DNA from: Ptiloglossa arizonensis
Taxonomy: Eukaryota > Arthropoda > Insecta > Hymenoptera > Colletidae
NCBI RefSeq assembly: GCF_051014685.1
Contig: NW_027478459.1
Span: forward strand, 682,001-746,000
Direction of reading: 5' to 3'
Length of the DNA: 64,000 nucleotides
The notes below the pieces were generated by a model. It did no database searches. It was not told where the DNA came from and saw only the letters and a program-made list of their open reading frames with translations. Below are positions 8,691-21,500 of the stretch, piece after piece (position 1 is the first letter of the stretch; every line of letters starts with the position of its first letter). Made by a program: the position numbers and the translations under genes.

Positions 8691-11600
8691 GACATGAAAG
8701 TTTGAAGTTAAGGAATGCATGAGAAACCATCAAAATTTTCGCTGGTCTGATACTCGAAACCAACAACTACTATGGCCTAGGGCAAAAATACACATACCGT
8801 TGTAATGGGGCGAGTTTCTGCATTCAGATGCAATAGGAAATTCTCGAGTTCGTCAATCCGTTCGTGAGATATGGAAGTTTGAAGTTAAGGAATGCTAGAG
8901 AAACCATCAAAATTTTCGCTGGTCTGATACTCGAAACCAACAACTGGAATGGCCTAGGGGAAAAGTACACACACCGTTGTAATCGGGCGAGTTTCTGCTT
9001 TCAGATGCAACAGGAAATTCTCGAGTTCGTCAATCCGTTCGCGAGATATGGAAGTGTGAAAATAAGGAATGGTTGAGGAACCATCAACATTTTCGCAAGT
9101 CTGATACTCGAAACCAATAACTTCAAAGGCCTAGGGGAAAAATACACATTCCGTTGTAATCGGGCGAGTTTCTACTTTCAGATGCAACAGGAATTTCTCG
9201 AGTTCGTCAATCCGTTCGCGAGATATGGGAGTTTGAAGTTAAGGAATGGTTGAGAAACCATCAAAATTTTCGCAAGTCTGATACTCGAAACCAATAACTA
9301 CAAATGCCTAGGGGAAAAATACACATACCATTGTAATCGGGCGGGTTTCTGCTGTCAGATGCAATAGGAAATTCTCGAGTTCGTCAATCCGTTCGCGAGA
9401 TATGAAAGTTTGAAGTTAAGGAATGCATGAGAAACCATCAAAATTTTCGCTGGTCTGATACTCGAAACCAACAACTACTATGGCCTAGGGCAAAAATACA
9501 CATACCGTTGTAATGGGGCGAGTTTCTGCATTCAGATGCAATAGGAAATTCTCGAGTTCGTCAATCCGTTCGTGAGATATGGAAGTTTGAAGTTAAGGAA
9601 TGCTAGAGAAACCATCAAAATTTTCGCTGGTCTGATACTCGAAACCAACAACTGGAATGGCCTAGGGGAAAAGTACACACACCGTTGTAATCGGGCGAGT
9701 TTCTGCTTTCAGATGCAACAGGAAATTCTCGAGTTCGTCAATCCGTTCGCGAGATATGGAAGTGTGAAAATAAGGAATGGTTGAGAAACCATCAAAATTT
9801 TCGCAAGTCTGATACTCGAAACCAATAACTTCAAAGGCCTAGGGGAAAAATACACATACCGTTGTAATCGGGCGACTTTCTACTTTCACATGCAACCGGA
9901 ATTTCTCGAGTTCGTCCATCCGTTCGCGGGATATGGAAGTTTGAAGTTAAGGAATGCATGAGACACCATCAAAATTTTCGCAAGTCTGATACTCGAAACC
10001 AATAACTTCAAAGGCCTAGGGGAAAAATACACATACCGTTGTAATCGGGCGACATTCTACTTTCACATGCAACCGGAATTTCTCGAGTTCGTCCATCCGT
10101 TCGCGGGATATGGAAGTTTGAAGTTAAGGAATGCATGAGACACCATCAAAATTTTCGCAAGTCTGATACTCGAAACCAATAACTACAAATGTCTAGGGGA
10201 AAAATACACATACCATTATAATCGGGCGAGTTTCTACTTTCAGATGCAACAGGAATTTCTCGAGTTCGTCAATCCGTTCGCGAGATATGGGAGTTTGAAG
10301 TTAAGGAATGGTTGAGAAACCATCAAAATTTTCGCAAGTCTGATACTCGAAACCAATAACTACAAATGCCTAGGGGAAGAATACACATACCATTGTAATC
10401 GGGCGGGTTTCTGCTGTCAGATGCAATAGGAAATTCTCGAGTTCGTCAATCCGTTCGCGAGATATGAAAGTTTGAAGTTAAGGAATGCATGAGAAACCAT
10501 CAAAATTTTCGCTGGTCTGATACTCGAAACCAACAACTACTATGGCCTAGGGCAAAAATACACATACCGTTGTAATGGGGCGAGTTTCTGCATTCAGATG
10601 CAATAGGAAATTCTCGAGTTCGTCAATCCGTTCGTGAGATATGGAAGTTTGAAGTTAAGGAATGCTAGAGAAACCATCAAAATTTTCGCTGGTCTGATAC
10701 TCGAAACCAACAACTGGAATGGCCTAGGGGAAAAGTACACACACCGTTGTAATCGGGCGAGTTTCTGCTTTCAGATGCAACAGGAAATTCTCGAGTTCGT
10801 CAATCCGTTCGCGAGATATGGAAGTGTGAAAATAAGGAATGGTTGAGGAACCATCAACATTTTCGCAAGTCTGATACTCGAAACCAATAACTTCAAAGGC
10901 CTAGGGGAAAAATACACATTCCGTTGTAATCGGGCGAGTTTCTACTTTCAGATGCAACAGGAATTTCTCGAGTTCGTCAATCCGTTCGCGAGATATGGGA
11001 GTTTGAAGTTAAGGAATGGTTGAGAAACCATCAAAATTTTCGCAAGTCTGATACTCGAAACCAATAACTACAAATGCCTAGGGGAAAAATACACATACCA
11101 TTGTAATCGGGCGGGTTTCTGCTGTCAGATGCAATAGGAAATTCTCGAGTTCGTCAATCCGTTCGCGAGATATGAAAGTTTGAAGTTAAGGAATGCATGA
11201 GAAACTATCAAAATTTTCGCTGGTCTGATACTCGAAACCAACAACTACTATGGCCTAGGGCAAAAATACACATACCGTTGTAATGGGGCGAGTTTGTGCA
11301 TCCAGATGCAATAGGAAATTCTCGAGTTCGTCAATCCGTTCGTGAGATATGGAAGTTTGAAGTTAAGGAATGCTAGAGAAACCATCAAAATTTTCGCTGG
11401 TCTGATACTCGAAACCAACAACTGGAATGGCCTAGGGGAAAAGTACACACACCGTTGTAATCGGGCGAGTTTCTGCTTTCAGATGCAACAGGAAATTCTC
11501 GAGTTCGTCAATCCGTTCGCGAGATATGGAAGTGTGAAAATAAGGAATGGTTGAGAAACCATCAAAATTTTCGCAAGTCTGATACTCGAAACCAATAACT

Positions 11601-12600
11601 TCAAAGGCCTAGGGGAAAAATACACATACCGTTGTAATCGGGCGACTTTCTACTTTCACATGCAACCGGAATTTCTCGAGTTCGTCCATCCGTTCGCGGG
11701 ATATGGAAGTTTGAAGTTAAGGAATGCATGAGACACCATCAAAATTTTCGCAAGTCTGATACTCGAAACCAATAACTACAAATGCCTAGGGGAAAAATAC
11801 ACATACCATTGTAATCGGGCGGGTTTCTGCTGTCAGATGCAATAGGAAATTCTCGAGTTCGTCAATCCGTTCGCGAGATATGAAAGTTTGAAGTTAAGGA
11901 ATGCATGAGAAACCATCAAAATTTTCGCTGGTCTGATACTCGAAACCAACAACTACTATGGCCTAGGGCAAAAATACACATACCGTTGTAATGGGGCGAG
12001 TTTCTGCATTCAGATGCAATAGGAAATTCTCGAGTTCGTCAATCCGTTCGTGAGATATGGAAGTTTGAAGTTAAGGAATGCTAGAGAAACCATCAAAATT
12101 TTCGCTGGTCTGATACTCGAAACCAACAACTGGAATGGCCTAGGGGAAAAGTACACACACCGTTGTAATCGGGCGAGTTTCTGCTTTCAGATGCAACAGG
12201 AAATTCTCGAGTTCGTCAATCCGTTCGCGAGATATGGAAGTGTGAAAATAAGGAATGGTTGAGGAACCATCAACATTTTCGCAAGTCTGATACTCGAAAC
12301 CAATAACTTCAAAGGCCTAGGGGAAAAATACACATTCCGTTGTAATCGGGCGAGTTTCTACTTTCAGATGCAACAGGAATTTCTCGAGTTCGTCAATCCG
12401 TTCGCGAGATATGGGAGTTTGAAGTTAAGGAATGGTTGAGAAACCATCAAAATTTTCGCAAGTCTGATACTCGAAACCAATAACTACAAATGCCTAGGGG
12501 AAAAATACACATACCATTGTAATCGGGCGGGTTTCTGCTGTCAGATGCAATAGGAAATTCTCGAGTTCGTCAATCCGTTCGCGAGATATTAAAGTTTGAA
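8691..12600. repeat. 708-bp HOR, second and longer array
   Basis: Same four-type order as at 3.7 kb. The GGGGCG marker lies near 8,803, 9,511, 10,573, 11,281 and 11,989, so spacings are 708, 1,062, 708 and 708 bp. The first two spacings repeat those of the first array at offset 4,958, and the last two are extra units. Scattered single-base changes exist, for example GAAACTATC near 11,200 and GTTTGTGCATCC near 11,293. The array stops near 12,590 where AGATATTAAAG precedes a monomer with CTTGAATGGCC. Confidence 0.85.
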
Positions 12601-15600
12601 GTTAAGGAATGCATGAGAAACCATCAAAATTTTCGCTGGTCTGATACTCGAAACCAACAACTTGAATGGCCTAGGGGAAAAGTACACACACCGTTGTAAT
12701 CGGGCGAGTTTCTGCTTTCAGATGTAATAGTAAATTCTCGAGTTCGTCAATCCGTTCGCGAGATATAGAAGTTTGAAGTTAAGGAATGCATGGGAAACCA
12801 TCAAAATTTTCGCTGGTCTGATACTCGAAACCAACAACTGGAATGGCCTAGGGGAAAAGTACACACACCGTTGTAATCGGGCGAGTTTCTGCTTTCAGAT
12901 GCAATAGGAAATTCTCGAGTTCGTCAATCCGTTTGCGAGATATGGGAGTTGGAAATTAAGGAATGGTTGAGAAACCATCAAAATTTTCGCAAGTCTGATA
13001 CTTGAAATCAATAACTACTAGGGCTTAGGGGAAAAATACACATACCATTGTAATCGGGCGAGTTTCTGCGTTCAGATGCAATAGGAAATTCTCGAGTTCG
13101 TCAATCCGTTCGCGAGATATGGAAGTGTGAAGTTAAGGAATGCATGAGAAACCATCAAAATTTTCGCAAGTCTGATACTCGAAACCAGTAACTGGAATGG
13201 CCTAGGGGAAAAGTACACATATCATTGTAATCGGGCGAGTTTCTACTTTCAGATGCAACAGGAATTTCTCGAGTTCGTCAATCCGTTCGCGAGATATGGG
13301 AGTTTGAAGTTAAGGAATGGTTGAGAAACCATCAAAATTTTCGCAAGTCTGATACTCGAAACCAATAACTACAAATGCCTAGGGTAAAAATACACATACC
13401 GTTGTAATCGGGCGAGTTTCTACTTTCAGATGCAACAGGAATTTCTCGAGTTCGTCAATCCGTTTGCGAGATATGGGAGTTGGAAATTAAGGAATGGTTG
13501 AGAAACCATCAAAATTTTCGCAAGTCTGATACTTGAAATCAATAACTACTAGGGCTTAGGGGAAAAATACACATACCATTGTAATCGGGCGAGTTTCTGC
13601 GTTCAGATGCAATAGGAAATTCTCGAGTTCGTCAATCCGTTCGCGAGATATGGAAGTGTGAAGTTAAGGAATGGTTGAGGATCCATCAAAATTTTCGCTG
13701 GTCTGATACTCGAAACAAACAACTACAAAGGCCTAGGGGGAAAACACACATATCTTTGTAATCGGGCGAGTTTCTACTTCCAGATGCAACAGGAATTTCT
13801 CGAGTTCGTCAATCCGTTCGCGAGATATGGGTGTTTGAAGTTAAGGAATGGTTGAGAAACCATCACAATTTTCCGCAAGTCGGATACTTGAAATCAATAA
13901 CTACTAGGGCCTAGGGGAAAAATACACATACCGTTGTAATCGGGCGAGTTTCTGCTTTCAGATGCAATAGGAAATTCTCGAGTTCGTCAATCCGTTCGCG
14001 AGATATCGGAGTTGGAAATTAAGGAATGGTTGAGAAACCATCAAAATTTTCGCAAGTCTGATACTCGAAACCAATAACTTCAAAGGCCTAGGGGAAAAAT
14101 ACACATACCGTTGTAATCGGGCGACTTTCTACTTTCACATGCAACCGGAATTTCTCGAGTTCGTCCATCCGTTCGCGGGATATGGAAGTTTGAAGTTAAG
14201 GAATGCATGAGACACCATCAAAATTTTCGCAAATCTGATACTCGAAACCAATAACTACAAATGTCTAGGGGAAAAATACACATACCATTGTAATCGGGCG
14301 AGTTTCTACTTTCAGATGCAACAGGAATTTCTCGAGTTCGTCAATCCGTTCGCGAGATATGGGAGTTTGAAGTTAAGGAATGGTTGAGAAACCATCAAAA
14401 TTTTCGCTGGTCTGATACTCGAAACCAACAACTACTATGGCCTAGGGCAAAAATACACATACCATTGTAATCGGGCGAGTTTCTACTTTCAGATGCAACA
14501 GGAATTTCTCGAGTTCGTCAATCCGTTCGCGAGATATGGGAGTTTGAAGTTAAGGAATGGTTGAGAAACCATCAAAATTTTCGCTGGTCTGATACTCGAA
14601 ACCAACAACTACTATGGCCTAGGGCAAAAATACACATACCGTTGTAATGGGGCGAGTTTCTGCATTCAGATGCAATAGGAAATTCTCGAGTTCGTCAATC
14701 CGTTCGTGAGATATGGAAGTTTGAAATTAAGGAATGCTAGAGAAACCATCAAAATTTTCGCTGGTCTGATACTCGAAACCAACAACTGGAATGGCCTAGG
14801 GGAAAAGTACACACACCGTTGTAATCGGGCGAGTTTCTGCTTTCAGATGCAACAGGAAATTCTCGAGTTCGTCAATCCGTTCGCGAGATATGGAAGTGTG
14901 AAAATAAGGAATGGTTGAGGAACCATCAACATTTTCGCAAGTCTGATACTCGAAACCAACAACTTGAATGGCCTAGGGGAAAAGTACACACACCGTTGTA
15001 ATCGGGCGAGTTTCTGCTTTCAGATGTAATAGTAAATTCTCGAGTTCGTCAATCCGTTCGCGCGATATGGAAGTTTGAAGTTAAGGAATGCATGGGAAAC
15101 CATCAAAATTTTCGCTGGTCTGATACTCGAAACCAACAACTGGAGTGGCCTAGGGGAAAGGTACACACACCGTTGTAATCGGGCGAGTTTCTGCTTTCAG
15201 ATGCAACAGGAAATTCTCGAGTTCGTCAATCCGTTCGCGAGATATGGAAGTGTGAAAATAAGGAATGGTTGAGGAACCATCAACATTTTCGCAAGTCTGA
15301 TACTCGAAACCAATAACTTCAAAGGCCTAGGGGAAAAATACACATTCCGTTGTAATCGGGCGAGTTTCTACTTTCAGATGCAACAGGAATTTCTCCAGTT
15401 CGTCAATCCGTTCGCGAGATATGGGAGTTTGAAGTTAAGGAATGGTTGAGAAACCATCAAAATTTTCGCTGGTCTGATACTCGAAACCAACAACTGGAGT
15501 GGCCTAGGGGAAAAGTACACACACCGTTGTAATCGGGCGAGTTTCTGCTTTCAGGTGCAATAGGAAATTCTCGAGTTCGTCAATCCGTTCGCGAGATATG

Positions 15601-18590
15601 GGAGTTGAAAAATTAAGGAATGGTTGAGAAACCATCAAAATTTTCGCAAGTCTGATACTTGAAATCAATAACTACTAGGGCTTAGGGGAAAAATACACAT
15701 ACCATTGTAATCGGGCGAGTTTCTGCGTTCAGATGCAATAGGAAATTCTCGAGTTCGTCAATCCGTTCGCGAGATATGGAAGTGTGAAGTTAAGGAATGC
15801 ATGAGAAACCATCAAAATTTTCGCAAGTCTGATACTCGAAACCAGTAACTGGAATGGCCTAGGGGAAAAGTACACATATCATTGTAATCGGGAGAGTTTC
15901 TACTTTCAGATGCAACAGGAATTTCTCGAGTTCGTCAATCCGTTCGCGAGGTATGGGAGTTTGAAGTTAAGGAATGGTTGAGAAACCATCAAAATTTTCG
16001 CAAGTCTGATACTCGAAACCAATAACTACAAATGCCTAGGGTAAAAATACACATACCGTTGTAATCGGGCGAGTTTCTACTTTCAGATGCAACAGGAATT
16101 TCTGGAGTTCGTCAATCCGTTCGCGAGATATGGGTGTTTGAAGTTAAGGAATGGTTGAGAAACCATCACAATTTTCCGCAAGTCTGATACTTGAAATCAA
16201 TATCTACTAGGGCCTAGGGGAAAAATACACATACCGTTGTAATCGGGCGAGTTTCTGCTTTCAGATGCAATAGGAAATTCTCGAGTTCGTCAATCCGTTC
16301 GCGAGATATGGGAGTTGGAAATTAAGGAATGGTTGAGAAACCATCAAAATTTTCGCAAGTCTGATACTCGAAACCAATAACTGCAAATGCCTAGGGGAAA
16401 AATACACATACCATTGTAATCGGGGGGTTTCTGCTGTCAGATGCAATAGGAAATTCTCGAGTTCGTCAATCCGTTCGCGAGATATGGAAGTTTGAAGTTA
16501 AGGAATACATTAGAAACCATCAAAATTTTCGCTGGTCCGATACTCGAAACCAACAACTACTATGCCTAGGGCAAAAATACACATACCGTTGTAATCGGGC
16601 GAGTTTCTGCATTCAGATGCAACAGGAATTTCTCGTGTTCGTCAATCCGTTCGCGGGATATGGGAATTTGAAGTTAAGGAATGGTTGAGAAATCATCAAA
16701 ATTTTCGCAAGTCCGATACGCGAATCCAATAACTACAATGGCCTACGGCAAAAATACACATACCGTTGTAATCGGGCGAGTTTCTACTTTCAGATGCAAC
16801 AGGAATTTCTCGAGTTCGTCAATCAGTTCGCGAGATATGGGAGTTTGAAGTTATGGAATGGTTGAGAAACCATCAAAATTTTCGCAAGTCTGTTACTCGA
16901 AACCAACAACTACAAAGGCCTAGGTGGAAAACACACATATCTTTGTAATCGGGCGAGTTTCTGCTTTCAGATGCAATAGGAAATTCTCGAGTTCGTCAAT
17001 CCGTTCGCGAGATATGGGAGTTTGAAGTTAAGGAATGGTTGAGAAACCATCAAAATTTTCGCTGGTCTGATAGTCGAAACAAACAACTACAAAGGCCTAG
17101 GGGGAAAAGACACATATCTTTGTAATCGGGCGTGTTTCTACTTCCAGATGCAACAGCAATTTCTCGAGTTCGTCAATCCGTTCACGAGATATGGGTGTTT
17201 GAAGTTAAGGAATGGTTGAGAAAGCATCAAAATTTTCCGCAAGTCTGATACTTGAAATCAATAACTACTAGGGCCTAGGGGAAAAATACACATACCGTTG
17301 TAATCGGGCGAGTTTCTGCTTTCAGATGCAATAGGAAATTCTCGAGTTCGTCAATCCGTTCGCGAGATATGGGAGTTGGAAATTAAGGAATGGTTGAGAA
17401 ACCATCAAAATTTTCGCAAGTCTGATACTTGAAATCAATAACTACTAGGGCTTAGGGGAAAAATACACATACCATTGTAATCGGGCGAGTTTCTGCGTTC
17501 AGATGCAATAGGAAATTCTCGAGTTCGTCAATCCGTTCGCGAGATATGGAAGTGTGAAGTTAAGGAATGCATGAGAAACCATCAAAATTTTCGCAAGTCT
17601 GATACTCGAAACCAGTAACTGGAATGGCCTAGGGGAAAAGTACACATATCATTGTAATCGGGCGAGTTTCTACTTTCAGATCCAACAGGAATTTCTCGAG
17701 TTCGTCAATCCGTTCGCGAGATATGGGAGTTTGAAGTTAAGGAATGGTTGAGAAACCATCAAAATTTTCGCAAGTCTGATACTCGAAACCAATAACTACA
17801 AATGCCTAGGGTAAAAATACACATACGTTGTAATCGGGCGAGTTTCTGCATTCAGATGCAACAGGAATTTCTCGTGTTCGTCAATCCGTTCGCGGGATAT
17901 GGGAATTTGAAGTTAAGGAATGGTTGAGAAATCATCAAAATTTTCGCAAGTCCGATACGCGAATCCAATAACTACAATGGCCTACGGCAAAAATACACAT
18001 ACCGTTGTAATCGGGCGAGCTTCTACTTTCAGATGCAACAGGAATTTCTCGAGTTCGTCAATCAGTTCGCGAGATATGGGAGTTTGAAGTTATGGAATGG
18101 TTGAGAAACCATCAAAATTTTCGCAAGTCTGATACTCGAAACCAATAACTACAAATGCCTAGGGGAAAAATACACATACCATTGTAATCGGGCGGGTTTC
18201 TGCTGTCAGATGCAACAGGAATTTCTCGAGTTCGTCAATCAGTTCGCGAGATATGGGAGTTTGAAGTTATGGAATGGTTGAGAAACCATCAAAATTTTCG
18301 CTGGTCTGATAGTCGAAACAAACAACTACAAAGGCCTAGGGGGGAAAAGACACATATCCTTGTAATCGGGCGTGTTTCTACTTCCAGATGCAACAGCAAT
18401 TTCTCGAGTTCGTCAATCCGTTCGCGAGATATGGGTGTTTGAAGTTAAGGAATGGTTGAGAAAGCATCAAAATTTTCCGCAAGTCTGATACTTGAAATCA
18501 ATAACTACTAGGGCCTAGGGGAAAAATACACATACCGTTGTAATCGGGCGAGTTTCTGCTTTCAGATGCAATAGGAAATTCTCGAGTTCG
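12601..18590. repeat. Mosaic of P-type and 708-HOR-type monomers
   Basis: No single long unit dominates. The GGGCTTAGG type occurs near 13,020, 13,552, 15,678 and 17,449, each followed by a GTGTGAAGTT/CAGTAACTGG monomer. The TACGCG type occurs at 16,717 and 17,956, seven monomers (1,239 bp) apart. A pair of near-identical CTACTATGGCC monomers stands in tandem near 14,400-14,640, and GTAATAGTAAATTC marks monomers near 12,725 and 15,030. Small deletions occur: ATCGGGGGGTTTC near 16,420, CTATGCCTAGGGC near 16,560 and CATACGTTG near 17,822. Confidence 0.8.
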
Positions 18591-21500
18591 TCAATCCGTT
18601 CGCGAGATATGGGAGTTTGAAGTTAAGGAATGGTTGAGAAACCATCACAATTTTCGCAAGTCTGATACTTGAAATCAATAACTACTAGGGCCTAGGGGAA
18701 AAATACACATACCGTTGTAATCGGGCGAGTTTCTGCTTTCAGATGCAATAGAAAATTCTCGAGTTCGTCAATCCGTTCGCGAGATATGGGAGTTGGAAGT
18801 TAAGGAATGCATGAGAAACCATCAAAATTTTCGCAAGTCTGATACTCGAAACCAATAACTACAAAGGCCTAGGTGAAAGACACACATACCGTTGAAATCG
18901 GGCGACTTTCTACTTTCACATGCAACAGGAATTTCTCGAGTTCGTCAATCCGTTCGCGAGATATGGGATTTTGAAGTTAATAAATGGTTGAGAAACCATC
19001 AAAATTTTCGCAAGTCTGATACTCGAAACAAATAACAACAAATGCCTAGGGGAAAAATACACATACCATTGTAATCGGGCGAGTTTCTGCTGTCAGATGC
19101 AATAGGAAATTCTCGAGTTCGTCAATCCGTTCGCGAAATATGGAAGTTTGAAGTTAAGGAATGCATGAGAAACCATCAAAATTTTCGCTGGTCTGATACT
19201 CGAAACCAACAACTACTATGGCCTAGGGCAAAAATACACATACCGTTGTAATCGGGCGAGTTTCTGCATTCAGATGCAATAGGAAATTCTCGAGTTCGTC
19301 AATCCGTTCGTGAGATATGGAAGTTTGAAGTTAAGGAATGCTAGAGAAACCATCAAAATTTTCGCTGGTCTGATACTCGAAACCAACAACTGGAATGGCC
19401 TAGGGGAAAAGTACACACACCGTTGTAATCGGGCGAGTTTCTGCTGTCAGATGCAATAGGAAATTCTCGAGTTCGTCAATCCGTTCGCGAGATATGAAAG
19501 CTTGAAGTTAAGGAATGCCTGAGAAACCATCAAAATTTTCGCTGGTCTGATACTCGAAACCAACAACTGGAATGGCCTAGGGGAAAAGTACACACACCGT
19601 TGTAATCGGGCGAGTTTCTGCATTCAGATGCAATAGGAAATTCTCAAGTTCGTCAATCCGTTCGCGAGATATGGAAGTTTGAAGTTAAGGAATGCTTGGG
19701 AAACCATCAAAATTTTCGCTGGTCTGATACTCGAAACCAACAACTGGAATGGCCTAGGGGAAAAGTACACACACCGTTGTAATCGGGCGAGTTTCTGCTT
19801 TCGGATGTAATAGGAAATTCTCGAGTTCGTCAATCCGTTCGCGAGATATGGAAGTGTGAAAATAAGGAATGTTTGAGAAACCATCAAAATTTTCGCAAGT
19901 CTGATACTCGAAACCAATAACTTCAAAGGCCTAGGGGAAAAATACACATACCGTTGTAATCGGGCGACTTTCTACTTTCACATGCAACCGGAATTTCTCG
20001 AGTTCGGCCATCCGTTCGCGGGATATGGAAGTTTGAAGTTAAGGAATGCATGAGAAACCATCAAAATTTTCGCAAGTCTGATACTCGAAACCAATAACTA
20101 CAAAGGCCTAGGTGAAAGATACACATACCGTTGAAATCGGGCGACTTTCTACTTTCACATGCAACAGGAATTTCTCGAGTTCGTCAATCCGTTCGCGAGA
20201 TATGGGATTTTGAAGTTAATAAATGGTTGAGAAACCATCAAAATTTTCGCAAGTCTGATACTCGAAACAAATAACAACAAATGCCTAGGGGAAAAATACA
20301 CATACCATTGTAATCGGGCGAGTTTCTGCTGTCAGATGCAATAGGAAATTCTCGAGTTCGTCAATCCGTTCGCGAAATATGGAAGTTTGAAGTTAAGGAA
20401 TGCATGAGAAACCATCAAAATTTTCGCTGGTCTGATACTCGAAACCAACAACTACTATGGCCTAGGGCAAAAATACACATACCGTTGTAATCGGGCGAGT
20501 TTCTGCATTCAGATGCAATAGGAAATTCTCGAGTTCGTCAATCCGTTCGTGAGATATGGAAGTTTGAAGTTAAGGAATGCTAGAGAAACCATCAAAATTT
20601 TCGCTGGTCTGATACTCGAAACCAACAACTGGAATGGCCTAGGGGAAAAGTACACACACCGTTGTAATCGGGCGAGTTTCTGCTTTCACATGCAACAGGA
20701 AATTCTCGAGTTCGTCAATCCGTTCGCGAGATATGGGAGTTTGAAGTTAAGGAATGGTTGAGAAACCATCACAATTTTCGCAAGTCTGATACTTGAAATC
20801 AATAACTACTAGGGCCTAGGGGAAAAATACACATACCGTTGTAATCGGGCGAGTTTCTGCTTTCAGATGCAATAGAAAATTCTCGAGTTCGCCAATCCGT
20901 TCGCGAGATATGGGAGTTGGAAGTTAAGGAATGCTTGGGAAACCATCAAAATTTTCGCTGGTCTGATACTCGAAACCAACAACTGGAATGGCCTAGGGGA
21001 AAAGTACACACACCGTTGTAATCGGGCGAGTTTCTGCTTTCAGATGCAACAGGAAATTCTCGAGTTCGACAATCCGTTCGCGAGATATGGAAGTGTGAAA
21101 ATAAGGAATGGTTGAGAAACCATCAAAATTTTCGCAAGTCTGATACTCGAAACCAATAACTACAAATGCCTAGGGGAAAAATACACATACCATTGTAATC
21201 GGGCGGGTTTCTGCTGTCAGATGCAATAGGAAATTCTCGAGTTCGTCAATCCGTTCGCGAGATATGAAAGCTTGAAGTTAAGGAATGCATGAGAAACCAT
21301 CAAAATTTTCGCTGGTCTGATACTCGAAACCAACAACTACTATGGCCTAGGGCAAAAATATACATACCGTTGTAATCGGGCGAGTTTCTGCATTCAGATG
21401 CAATAGGAAATTCTCGAGTTCGTCAATCCGTTCGCGAGATATGGAAGTTTGAAGTTAAGGAATGCCTGAGAAACCATCAAAATTTTCGCTGGTCTGATAC

